Below the pieces are notes generated by a model. It was not told where the DNA came from and did no database searches. It was given only the letters and a program-made list of their open reading frames with translations. From Halorubellus salinus (GTDB lineage: Archaea; Halobacteriota; Halobacteria; Halobacteriales; Natrialbaceae): a stretch of 64,000 bases of DNA. Every line of letters starts with the position of its first letter. The stretch's first letter is position 1. Of the stretch, positions 50,772 through 58,552 are shown piece by piece. The stretch is from positions 310,001 through 374,000 of the forward strand of contig NZ_JAJCVI010000001.1 in the NCBI RefSeq assembly GCF_020567525.1, in the 5' to 3' direction. The position numbers and the translations under genes are program-made.

Positions 50772-51803
50772 ATGCGCGAACACAGCACCCGACGACGGTT
50801 CGTTGCGACGGTCGGCGTCCTCGGCGCCGGAACGCTCGCGGGATGCCTCGGCACCAGCGACGGCGAGTCGACAACGACGGACGACGGCATGGACGGCACG
50901 ACGACCACCGACGACGGCATGGACGGCTCGACCACGACCGACGGCGACGACATGGGGATGGAGCCGACCGACCCGGACGCCGCCGAGCGCGTGGCCGTCG
51001 ACCGGTTCAGTGACGACGCCGGCACGCTCCTCACGCGCTCCGCGAACCCGGACCTCCCCGGTCCCGACGAGGCCATCGACTTCGACCGGAAGCCGTTCTG
51101 GCACCAGGGACTCGGCCCCGACGGCGAGATAGTACAGTACTACCACTTCGACGTCCAACCGCTGGCGCCGGCACCCATCTACGTGTTCCTCCGCGAAGGC
51201 GAGGACGCGCCCGTCGACGACCAGTTGAACGTCGTCGGCGTCAAACCCGGCGACGACGGCTACAACGACTTCTGGCAGGTCCACCGAGTGACCGTCCCCG
51301 AAGGGTACGAGGCCAACGCCATCACGAGCGTCGACGCCATCGACGCCGGCGACTACCCCGTCGAGGCCACGTCGACGCTCGTGAACTGTCCGATCGTCCC
51401 CGAAGGGTCGACCGCGGAGAAGCGCGTCGGCGACGGCGCCACCGGGCTCACGCGGGGCTGGTACGACGGGAAGGTCCTCTCGTACTTCAACTTCACCGAA
51501 GCACCGCTCGAGGTCACGAAGGATATCGTGCCGCTCTCCCCGATCTACGTCGCGTTCAACACGAACCCCGGCGAGGACGGCGGCGGCCCGCAGACCGGGT
51601 TCCTCACCGAGGACGGGAGCTCCCAGAACCACAACGTCGTCGCGTCGCTCCCCGGCGACGACGACTACTCGCCGTTCTGGCTCGTGAACGTGTACGACAA
51701 CGCGGACTTCGACTCGGTGTCGGACCTCGCGTCCGCGAAGGAGTCGAACGTCCTCGCACAGGGCGCGGCGAACGTGAACTGTCCGCTCGTCGCCGTCGAA
51801 TAA
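50772..51803 (+). CDS. Tat-exported lipoprotein of unknown function
   Basis: A 343-residue secreted protein. STRRRFVATVGVLGAGTLAGC carries a twin-arginine motif and a lipobox Cys at about residue 25. A low-complexity spacer of DDGMDGTTTT-type repeats (residues ~33-58) follows. The mature domain has two similar halves with repeated features (EIVQYYHFDVQPLAPAPIYV and KVLSYFNFTEAPLEVTKDIV; FWQVHRVTVP and FWLVNVYDNADF), suggesting an internal duplication, each half containing an NCP[I/L]V segment. No enzyme motif is recognised. Confidence 0.85.
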   Translation: MREHSTRRRFVATVGVLGAGTLAGCLGTSDGESTTTDDGMDGTTTTDDGMDGSTTTDGDDMGMEPTDPDAAERVAVDRFSDDAGTLLTRSANPDLPGPDEAIDFDRKPFWHQGLGPDGEIVQYYHFDVQPLAPAPIYVFLREGEDAPVDDQLNVVGVKPGDDGYNDFWQVHRVTVPEGYEANAITSVDAIDAGDYPVEATSTLVNCPIVPEGSTAEKRVGDGATGLTRGWYDGKVLSYFNFTEAPLEVTKDIVPLSPIYVAFNTNPGEDGGGPQTGFLTEDGSSQNHNVVASLPGDDDYSPFWLVNVYDNADFDSVSDLASAKESNVLAQGAANVNCPLVAVE

Positions 51804-51908
51804 CCGTCTCAGACAGCGGTCTCCCCGAACGCTCGGACGACGTTCCGGCGGGCGCATGCCTGACGCGCCGACTGAAACACTTTTCAGTGACCCTGCGCTA
51901 TAAGAGAT

Positions 51909-52571
51909 GTGACCTACGATACCGTCGTCTTCGACAACGACGGTGTCCTCGTCGGTCGAACGAGCTTCGACGTGCTCCGGGATGCGACCCAGGAGACGTT
52001 CGAGTTGTTCGACGTGACCGACCCGGACCCCGAACACGTCGAGGACATGACGATCGGTGCCACCCCCGAACAGGTGGACATCGTCTGCAAGCAGTACGAC
52101 ATCGACCCCGACATCTTCTGGCGGACGCGCGACCGACGGCTGTCGCTCGCACAGCAGGAGGAAGCACGTGCAGGACGGAAGACGTTCTACGACGACCTGG
52201 ACGTCCTCGCGGACCTGGACGTCGACATGGGCATCGTGAGTTCGAACCAGCAGGAGACCGTGGACTTCCTCCTCGAGCACTTCGACGTCCCCGTCGAGTT
52301 CGGGGCGGCCTACGGCCGCGAGGCGACCATCCAGAGCCTCGACCGCCGGAAGCCCAATCCCCACTACATCGACCGGGCGCTCGCGGACCTGGAGGCGTCG
52401 ACGGACTCCGCGCTCTTCGTCGGCGACAACGAGTCCGACATCCGCGCCGCCGAACGCGCGGGCATCGACTCCGCGTTCATCCGACGCCCCCACCGCACCG
52501 ACTGGGAGCTGAACGTCTGGCCGACGTGGGACATCAACTGTCTCGAGGACCTGCGGCGCATCTGTAGCTGA
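51909..52571 (+). CDS. HAD-superfamily hydrolase (paralogue 2)
   Basis: A 220-residue HAD phosphatase closely related to the gene at 43230. Motif I is VVFDNDGVLVGRTSF, motif II MGIVSSNQQETVDFL, motif III the Lys in LDRRKPNPHYI and motif IV ALFVGDNESDIRAAERAG. GTG 51909 is the only reasonable start; ATG 51907 reads straight into TGA. A TATA-like GCTATAAG lies just upstream. It is encoded alone. Confidence 0.9.
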   Translation: MTYDTVVFDNDGVLVGRTSFDVLRDATQETFELFDVTDPDPEHVEDMTIGATPEQVDIVCKQYDIDPDIFWRTRDRRLSLAQQEEARAGRKTFYDDLDVLADLDVDMGIVSSNQQETVDFLLEHFDVPVEFGAAYGREATIQSLDRRKPNPHYIDRALADLEASTDSALFVGDNESDIRAAERAGIDSAFIRRPHRTDWELNVWPTWDINCLEDLRRICS

Positions 52572-52678
52572 CGCTGCAAGCGCGCCGCACTCGACACCGC
52601 CGCGGTGCCGGAGAGCGGTGCCGCCGGTTCGACGCTGCTGCGGTCGCGTCTCCATCCGCGCGATCCTGGCGCGCGTCT

Positions 52679-52702
52679 CCCGGTGACGTCGACGTCACCG
52701 GG
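52679..52702. promoter_or_regulatory. 24-bp perfect palindrome upstream of the dioxygenase operon
   Basis: The half-site CCCGGTGACGTC is followed directly by its reverse complement, giving a gapless 24-bp palindrome. A further half-site GGTGACGTTCACG overlaps its right end. It lies 52 bp before GTG 52755, ahead of a TATA-like CACCTATCCC. This is a strong candidate operator for a dimeric repressor controlling the two-gene operon. Confidence 0.65.
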
Positions 52703-52754
52703 TGACGTTCACGTCCGCACCACACCTATCCCGGCCTGGACCGTACTCGCGAGC

Positions 52755-53753
52755 GTGACTCCCGAGACGCGCGGGCTGCATCACGTGACCGCCATCGCGA
52801 GCGACCCGTCGGCGAACGCCGCGTTCTACGTCGACACGCTCGGACTGCGGTTCGTGAAACGCACCGTGAATCACGACGACACCGGCACGTACCACTTCTA
52901 CTTCGGCGACGGCGAGGGGTCGCCGGGGTCGACGATTACGTTCTTCCCGTGGGGCGAGAACGGCCGTGAGGGCGAGTTCGGCGCGGGCCTGACGGAGACG
53001 ACCGCGTACCTGATCCCCGAGGGCAGCCTCGGGTACTGGCGCGACCGTCTCGCGGACGCGGCCGTCCCGGTGGTCGAACGCGAGCGGTTCGGTGCGACCG
53101 TGCTCTCGTTCGAGGACCCGGACGGAATCGGCATCGAGCTCGTCGTGGACGCCGACGCCGAGGGCTGCGGAGAACCGTGGGCGGAGAGCCCGGTGCCTGC
53201 CGAGCACCAGCTCCGTGGACTCTACGGGGTGACGCTCGCCGTCGCCGACGTCGAGCCGACCGCGACGGTGCTCGAGGACGTCCTCGGGTACGAGCGCGAT
53301 GGCACCGAGTTGGACGCGGGCGGGAGCCCGGACGCCGACGAGCGGACGCGGTACCGCTACCGGGCGAGCGGCGGCGGGCCGGGGTCGGTCGTCGACCTCG
53401 TCGAGACCGACCTGCCGCGCGGGCGGATGGGTGCCGGAGCCGTGCATCACGTCGCGTTCACCGCCGCGGACGTCGACGAGCAGCACGCGTACCGCGACGC
53501 GTACGCCGATCTCGGCCTGGAGGCGACCGAACCCATCGACCGCACGTACTTCCACGCGATCTACTGTCGGGAACCCGGCGGCGTCCTCTTCGAGATCGCG
53601 ACGACCGGCCCCGGGTTCACTGCCGACGAGGCCGTCGAGGACCTCGGCGGCGACCTGATGCTCCCGGAGCGGCTCGAGGACGAACGCGAGCGCATCGAGG
53701 CCACGCTCCCGGCGTTCGAGCTCCCGGCGAACCACCAGGAGGGCGAGCGATGA
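52755..53753 (+). CDS. VOC-family ring-cleaving dioxygenase
   Basis: A 332-residue double vicinal-oxygen-chelate protein. First module: GLHHVTAIASDPSANAAFYV with a metal His, RFVKRTVNHDDTGTYHFYFG; second module: RGLYGVTLAVADVEPTATVL and GAVHHVAFTAADVDEQHAYR (His), and the C-terminal Glu in PGGVLFEIATTGPGF. The YHFYFGD and PWGENGREG features match the PcpA/LinE-like ring-cleaving group that opens hydroquinones or related diols. GTG 52755 is the likely start. It overlaps by 4 bp (ATGA) with a maleylacetate-reductase-like gene, which fits aromatic ring degradation. Confidence 0.9.
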   Translation: MTPETRGLHHVTAIASDPSANAAFYVDTLGLRFVKRTVNHDDTGTYHFYFGDGEGSPGSTITFFPWGENGREGEFGAGLTETTAYLIPEGSLGYWRDRLADAAVPVVERERFGATVLSFEDPDGIGIELVVDADAEGCGEPWAESPVPAEHQLRGLYGVTLAVADVEPTATVLEDVLGYERDGTELDAGGSPDADERTRYRYRASGGGPGSVVDLVETDLPRGRMGAGAVHHVAFTAADVDEQHAYRDAYADLGLEATEPIDRTYFHAIYCREPGGVLFEIATTGPGFTADEAVEDLGGDLMLPERLEDERERIEATLPAFELPANHQEGER

Positions 53754-55063
53754 GCGGCGACGAGGCCGGCGACGACGAGACTGGCAGCGATGAGACCGCG
53801 GGCGACGAAGCCGGCGACGAGGAGTCTCGCGGGCGGTCGTTCCGGTTCGACTACCGGCCGGGCGTGCTGCAGTTCGGTGCGGGCAGCGTCGCGGCGCTCG
53901 GGAGCGAACTGGGAGCCCAGGGCGTCGAGCGGGCGCTCGTCGTGACCGGACGAACCGTCGGTGAGACGGCGGCGGTGATGGACCCAGTTCGGGACGGTCT
54001 GGGCGACCGGCTCGCGGGCGTGTTCGCGGAGACGACGCCCGCGAAGCGGCTGTCGACCGCGTACGACGCGGTGGCGGCGATGCGCGAGCACGACGCGGAC
54101 GCGCTCGTCGCGGTCGGCGGTGGCAGTAGTCTGGACGTAGCGACCGTCGCGAGCGTGCTCGCGGCGACCGAGCGCGACCCCGCGGTCGTCGCGGACGAGT
54201 TCCAGACCACCGGGACGGTGATGGTGCCGGACGCCGCACTGCCGCCCGTCGCGGCGGTCCCGACGACGCTCGCCGGCGCGGAGCTCTCGCAGGTCGCCGG
54301 CATCACCGCCACCCCCGAGAACGGCCGCGTCGAGCGAGCACGCGGCGGCGGCATCTCCCATCCCGAACTGATGCCCGCGGCCGTCTTCCACGATCCGGAC
54401 CTGGTCGCGACGACGCCGAGGGCAGTTCTCGCGGCGTCCGCGATGAACGGGTTCGACAAGGCCCTGGAATCGACGTACGCGCGGAACGCGACGCCGGTGA
54501 CGGACGCGACCGCGACGCGTTCGCTGTCGATCCTCCAGGACGCACTCCCCGCGCTCGGCGACGACCCGGTCACGCCCGCCGACGTCGAACCCGTGCTCGA
54601 AGGCATCCTCCTCGCGCAGTACGGCGTGTCACGGCCGGACGGGACGACGCTCTCGCTCGTTCACGCGTTCGGGCACGCGCTCACGAGGACCTACGACGTC
54701 CAGCAGGGCGCCGCGCACGGGGTCGTCGCACCGCACGCGCTCGCGGCACTGCTCGAACGAACCGGTGCCGGCCGCGACCTGCTCGCGGACGCGTTCGACC
54801 TCGGTGACGACGTCGACACCGCAGGCGACGGCGGGACCGCAGACAGAGACGCCGCCCTCGATGCCGCCATCGTCGACGCCGTGACGGCGATCCGGGATGC
54901 GCTCGGGCTCCCGCGACGCCTCCGGGACGTCGACGGGCCGACGCCGGAAGCGTTCGAATCCGTCGCCCAGGACGTCCTCGACGATTCCTTCATGCAGAAC
55001 GCGCCCGCTGGGTACGACCCGTCCCGAGCGGACGTCGAACGCATCCTCGAAGCCGCGTACTGA
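53750..55063 (+). CDS. Iron-containing alcohol dehydrogenase family protein (maleylacetate reductase-like)
   Basis: A 437-residue group III dehydrogenase. An acidic Asp/Glu/Gly tail of ~25 residues precedes the catalytic part, starting FDYRPGVLQFGAGSVAALGS. The NAD loop is LVAVGGGSSLDVATVASVLA, and VPTTLAGAELSQVAGIT follows; metal-binding His residues are in SLVHAFGHALTRTYDVQQGA and AAHGVVAPHAL. In maleylacetate reductase the metal is not required, and the sequence here keeps the His residues, so the substrate is open. Overlap with the dioxygenase supports reduction of a ring-cleavage product. Confidence 0.88.
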   Translation: MSGDEAGDDETGSDETAGDEAGDEESRGRSFRFDYRPGVLQFGAGSVAALGSELGAQGVERALVVTGRTVGETAAVMDPVRDGLGDRLAGVFAETTPAKRLSTAYDAVAAMREHDADALVAVGGGSSLDVATVASVLAATERDPAVVADEFQTTGTVMVPDAALPPVAAVPTTLAGAELSQVAGITATPENGRVERARGGGISHPELMPAAVFHDPDLVATTPRAVLAASAMNGFDKALESTYARNATPVTDATATRSLSILQDALPALGDDPVTPADVEPVLEGILLAQYGVSRPDGTTLSLVHAFGHALTRTYDVQQGAAHGVVAPHALAALLERTGAGRDLLADAFDLGDDVDTAGDGGTADRDAALDAAIVDAVTAIRDALGLPRRLRDVDGPTPEAFESVAQDVLDDSFMQNAPAGYDPSRADVERILEAAY

Positions 55064-55149
55064 CCGCGCCCCCAGTTCGTCCCGTGGCGGGGACCGCCGG
55101 TCTGGCCGATGGCGGGTCGCGCGCTCGCCCGCGACGCGCACACACGCGT

Positions 55150-55180
55150 GACCCAGTATATCCGACTGGAGACCCAATAT
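55150..55180. promoter_or_regulatory. Paired GACCCARTAT repeats before the flavoprotein gene
   Basis: GACCCAGTAT (55150-55159) and GACCCAATAT (55171-55180) are direct repeats 21 bp apart, about two helical turns, ending 6 bp before ATG 55187. The first includes a TATA-like GTATATCC. They may be adjacent protein-binding sites over the promoter of the leaderless flavoprotein gene. Confidence 0.4.
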
Positions 55181-55186
55181 TCGGTT

Positions 55187-56983
55187 ATGAGCCGGATCGA
55201 TAGCGACGACGAAGGAACGGGAAGCGCGCCCGAGTACGAGCACGTCGACGTGTCCGTGCTCGTGATCGGTGCAGGCGCTGCAGGCGCCCGCACGGCCATC
55301 GAACTCGCCGAGCGAGGCGTCGACGACGTCCTCGTCCTCGGGAAGCGCTCGCACGGCGACGCACACACCACGTGGGCGAGAGGTGGTATCAACGGCGCGC
55401 TCGGGACGCGTGACCCAGAGGACGACTGGACGATTCACGCCGCGGACACCCTCAACGAGGGCCACTTCCTGAACGACCCGGCGAAGGTCGAAGCGGTCAC
55501 GAGACAGATGCCAGAGCGCCTCCGGGAACTCGACGACTGGGGGATGGCGTACTCGCGGACCGACGACGGCGACATCGACCAGCGGTACTTCGGCGCACAG
55601 TCGTTCCGTCGGACCGCGTTCGCCGGCGACCACACCGGCGAATCCATGCTGCAAGCACTCGTCGAACGCGCACAGACCCTCGAGGTACCGTATCGAGAGA
55701 ACGTGATGATCACGAAGCTCCTCTCGGACGGTACTCGCGTGCACGGCGCGGTCGGGTTCGACACGGACGCTGGCGAGTTCGTCGTGTTCAACGCCGGAAC
55801 GGTCGTCCTCGCCGCGGGTGGATACGCCGCGATTTACGACCGGCATACGTCCCGTGACGACGAGAACAACGGCGACGGGCCGGCGCTCGCGTTCGACGCC
55901 GGGGCCGCCCTGATGGACATGGAGTTCGTGCAGTTCCACCCGACGGGAATGGCCGTCGACGAGTCCGACCCCGAGTGGGCGCCGTGGAGTGGTCGACTCG
56001 TCACGGAAGCGGTCCGCGGCGAAGGCGGCCGGCTGTTCAACGCCGACAGTGAGCGATTCATGGAACGGTACTCGCCCGACCAGATGGAACTCGACGCCCG
56101 AGACGTGGTCGCGCGAGCCATCGCGAAGGAGGTCGCCGAGGGCCGCGGCACCGACCGCGGCGGCGTCTACCTCGACATCTCGCATCGCGACCGGGCGTTC
56201 ATCGAGGAGCGACTACCCCGGATGTACGAACGCTTCATGGACCTCGGCGTGGACATGGCGACCGACTCCGTCGAGGTCGCACCCACCGCCCACTACGGGA
56301 TGGGTGGCGTCGCCGTCGACGACCACGGCGAGACGTCCGTCGAAGGCCTGTTCGCGATCGGTGAGACGATGGCTGGCGTGCACGGCGCCAACCGCCTCGG
56401 CGGGAACTCGCTCGCCGAAACCGTCGCGTTCGGCGTCATCGCAGGTGAACGCATCGCCGACCGCGTAACCGGTCCCGGCTCGATACCGGACAGCGTGCGC
56501 GACGACGTCGTTCTCCCGCACCTCGACGAGCTCGCCGCCATGGCCGACCACGACGGCTCCCACGACGTCCGCGAGGTGTTCGAAGCCCTCCAGTCGCTCA
56601 TGTGGCGCCACGCCGGCATCCTCCGCGACGAGGACACGCTCGAAGCCGGGCTCGAGGAGCTCGCTCGCCTTCGCACTCGCGCCGCCGACATGACCGCCGG
56701 CCCTATGACGAGCGAATCCTACGAACTCGCGGTCGACGTCGGATTCATGCTCACCAGCGCCGAAGCCGTCCTCCGCGGCGCACTCGAGCGCACCGAATCC
56801 CGCGGCGCCCATCACCGCACCGACCACCCAACCACCGACGCCGACTGGCAACGGAACATCCACTTCGAGAAGGTCGACATCGGCGCCATGACCGCCAGCA
56901 CGCACCCGGTCGGGACCCCAAGTCCCACCGTCCAGCAAGCACTCGACGACGACCACGAACTCGACTACCACCAGCTCGAATAA
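55187..56983 (+). CDS. Fumarate reductase/succinate dehydrogenase-type flavoprotein (L-aspartate oxidase-like)
   Basis: A 598-residue FAD protein. The N-terminal Rossmann motif is VLVIGAGAAGARTAIELAER, the FAD-His-type loop is SHGDAHTTWARGGINGALGT, FVQFHPTGMAVD holds the substrate-binding His, VRGEGGRLFNADSERFMERY the catalytic Arg region, and HYGMGGVAVDDHGETSVEGL with GGNSLAETVAFGVIAGERIA close the FAD site. The helical C-terminal domain is present. No iron-sulfur or membrane-anchor subunit is adjacent, so it may be a soluble L-aspartate oxidase or fumarate reductase; no nadA/nadC are seen here. Confidence 0.9.
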   Translation: MSRIDSDDEGTGSAPEYEHVDVSVLVIGAGAAGARTAIELAERGVDDVLVLGKRSHGDAHTTWARGGINGALGTRDPEDDWTIHAADTLNEGHFLNDPAKVEAVTRQMPERLRELDDWGMAYSRTDDGDIDQRYFGAQSFRRTAFAGDHTGESMLQALVERAQTLEVPYRENVMITKLLSDGTRVHGAVGFDTDAGEFVVFNAGTVVLAAGGYAAIYDRHTSRDDENNGDGPALAFDAGAALMDMEFVQFHPTGMAVDESDPEWAPWSGRLVTEAVRGEGGRLFNADSERFMERYSPDQMELDARDVVARAIAKEVAEGRGTDRGGVYLDISHRDRAFIEERLPRMYERFMDLGVDMATDSVEVAPTAHYGMGGVAVDDHGETSVEGLFAIGETMAGVHGANRLGGNSLAETVAFGVIAGERIADRVTGPGSIPDSVRDDVVLPHLDELAAMADHDGSHDVREVFEALQSLMWRHAGILRDEDTLEAGLEELARLRTRAADMTAGPMTSESYELAVDVGFMLTSAEAVLRGALERTESRGAHHRTDHPTTDADWQRNIHFEKVDIGAMTASTHPVGTPSPTVQQALDDDHELDYHQLE

Positions 56984-57237
56984 CCCGGCGACACGATTCG
57001 AAACGACTCCCGCGCGAACCGCGAAGTCCCAACCACCGCTGTCGTATCGAAGCGGGCGACGGGTTCGGGAGCGCGGACGCGATCGACGGCGACACCGTCC
57101 TCGTCGCTCGTGCCACAAGCACCTCGGCGTGACCGCGGTGGCGGCGATGACGAGGACCAGACACGCCCCGGGAACGAACTGGAAACTAACATATCGGTGA
57201 AATCGAAATACGCGAGTGCTTTCAATAGCAGGCCATC

Positions 57238-57717
57238 ATGACTATCGGTGAGACGCGAGTCCCGTCGTGTATGGCGAATCTCTTGAAGGGAGAGGACGAA
57301 CAGTACGAGACGAGGGCGACCTACGACGGCGACGAGGGCGAACTGGTGGTGACACCGAAGCGAGTGCTCTTCGAGAGCGACGACCGAAACACGAAGATAC
57401 ACGTCGGCCTGAAGGACGTGGTCGGCGTGGAGATGATGCGCGAACCGGTCGACTGGGGCGCGATCCTCGTCGGAATCCCGCTGTTGCTGGCCGCCTACGC
57501 GAGCTTCATCGCGACACAGCTGGTGCCGCCGGAACTGACCCTCGTGCTGTTCGCAGTCGGCGGCGTTTGCGGGCTCGGTGGCCTTGGACTCGTGATCTAC
57601 GCAGTGCTCCGGTCGCGCGTCCTCACGATCCGCACCGCTGGAGAAGGCTACGAGTTCGAGGACGCGGACGCCGGTGACGCGGACAAGGTCGCGAACGCGG
57701 TGCAACACTACACCTAA
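57238..57717 (+). CDS. Small membrane protein with PH-like N-terminal domain
   Basis: A 159-residue protein. About 65 residues of beta-rich sequence (YETRATYDGDEGELVVTPKR, VLFESDDRNTKIHVGLKDVV, in parts) look like a bacterial PH-type lipid-binding fold, followed by two hydrophobic helices (ILVGIPLLLAAYASFIATQL, LVLFAVGGVCGLGGLGLVIY) and a short strand. ATG 57238 or ATG 57271 may start it. Function unknown; similar architecture occurs in membrane-organising proteins. Confidence 0.7.
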   Translation: MTIGETRVPSCMANLLKGEDEQYETRATYDGDEGELVVTPKRVLFESDDRNTKIHVGLKDVVGVEMMREPVDWGAILVGIPLLLAAYASFIATQLVPPELTLVLFAVGGVCGLGGLGLVIYAVLRSRVLTIRTAGEGYEFEDADAGDADKVANAVQHYT

Positions 57718-57996
57718 GAATCGAAGAGTCGGATAGCGACGGCGGTGACGGTGTCGGGCTCGAACCCGTTGGCATGTTCTGACGTTCGTATCTACACCGG
57801 GCGTACACTGACACTCTCAAATACGGTGGACGAGACGGGCGTGACCGCTGCCAATTCTGTCCTTCGTGACCCCGAAAGTGTTCCCTCTGAAGAGATTTGA
57901 ACCACGGTCGCCCCACTCGCTGCTTCAAAATCATCCACGTCACAACTCTCGCAAGACAGACCCCCGCGTAGCTCGTCGTGTTGTGTCGCGAGAAAG
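57718..57996. other. Decayed tRNA-like remnant and flank before tRNA-Trp
   Basis: No gene is evident. On the minus strand, 57885-57915 reads GGGCGACCGTGGTTCAAATC TCTTCAG, a T-arm-like piece whose acceptor side has decayed; its GCGACCGTGGTTC core recurs beside the tRNA-Lys fragments (62108-62125). 57971-57996 holds the shared tRNA downstream motif (CTTTCTCGCGACACAACACG on the minus strand). The segment is probably an old integration scar or duplicated tRNA end. Confidence 0.5.
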
Positions 57997-58176
57997 TGGG
58001 GCCGGAGGGATTTGAACCCCCGATCGACTGATATCTCCGGTGTGTGCGCCTCGGAACTCCAGAGGGTCGTCGTCGCGACGCGATGATCAGTCGGTCGCTC
58101 GGTATATCAGCTGGAGTTTCGTCCCGGGCGCGTGGCCTCTGGAGTCAGTCGCCATGCCTGGCTTGGCCACAGCCCC
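57997..58176 (-). tRNA. tRNA-Trp (CCA) with a ~106-nt intron
   Basis: Exon 1 (58176-58139) starts GGGGCTGTGGCCAAGCCAGG and ends in the anticodon loop CTCCAG; exon 2 (about 58032-57997) resumes with ATCAGTCGATCGGGGGTTC and ends CTCCGGCCCCA. Acceptor GGGGCTG pairs with CGGCCCC; the anticodon stem ACTGA pairs with TCAGT after splicing between positions 37 and 38. The ~106-nt insert is at the place of the known archaeal tRNA-Trp intron, spliced at a bulge-helix-bulge. Within the intron (58056-58063) lies TCTGGAGT, complementary to the anticodon loop, 5 nt before a CCGA box. This agrees with the known box C/D role of this intron in guiding 2'-O-methylation of C34. Confidence 0.93.
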
Positions 58177-58203
58177 GCTGCGCTTTCGGGTTGGATGGAG
58201 TGC

Positions 58204-58218
58204 TGTAAAGGGGTTTCG
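58204..58218 (-). promoter_or_regulatory. Promoter of tRNA-Trp
   Basis: On the minus strand GAAACCCCTTTACAG lies 28-42 bp before the tRNA 5' end. It matches the GAAACCCTTTAAT element before tRNA-Glu, indicating a shared TATA/BRE-type promoter. Confidence 0.6.
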
Positions 58219-58225
58219 ATTCGGG

Positions 58226-58453
58226 CTAGTTACGGTCGGCGTCGCGCCAGTCGCACTCCTGGCATTTGTAGCCGGTGACGAGTTCGGTGACGCTCGGCAT
58301 GTACGTGACCTTGACGACGTTCTCGCCGCAGTCCGGGCACTCGCGGTCGGCGTCCTCGATGGCTTCGGTTTCCATGACGCTGCCGTCCTCGATGATTTCG
58401 GCGAGTTTCTTCGCGGTGACCATGCGGCCCTGGACGACGCGGTTAGCTGGCAT
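58226..58453 (-). CDS. Haloarchaeal zinc-ribbon protein (DUF5795-like)
   Basis: A 75-residue protein. Two CxxC knuckles, DRECPDCGENVVKV and TGYKCQECDWRDADRN, form a zinc ribbon; the N-terminal half MPANRVVQGRMVTAKKLAEI is helical. The MPANRVVQGRMVT start is typical of a small haloarchaeal family that I recall as DUF5795. ATG 58453 is used. It stands between tRNA-Trp and a DUF5794-like gene on the same strand, and the consecutive DUF numbers suggest they were described together. Confidence 0.8.
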   Translation of the reverse strand: MPANRVVQGRMVTAKKLAEIIEDGSVMETEAIEDADRECPDCGENVVKVTYMPSVTELVTGYKCQECDWRDADRN

Positions 58454-58552
58454 AGTCGTCACTGGTGGGTCGCTGGTAGGTAAGGGTTCTCGTCTCGGGG
58501 CCGCGTGGGGTCGTGGAGGCGGACGCGTGTGGGAGCGGTCGGGTCGGGTGGG

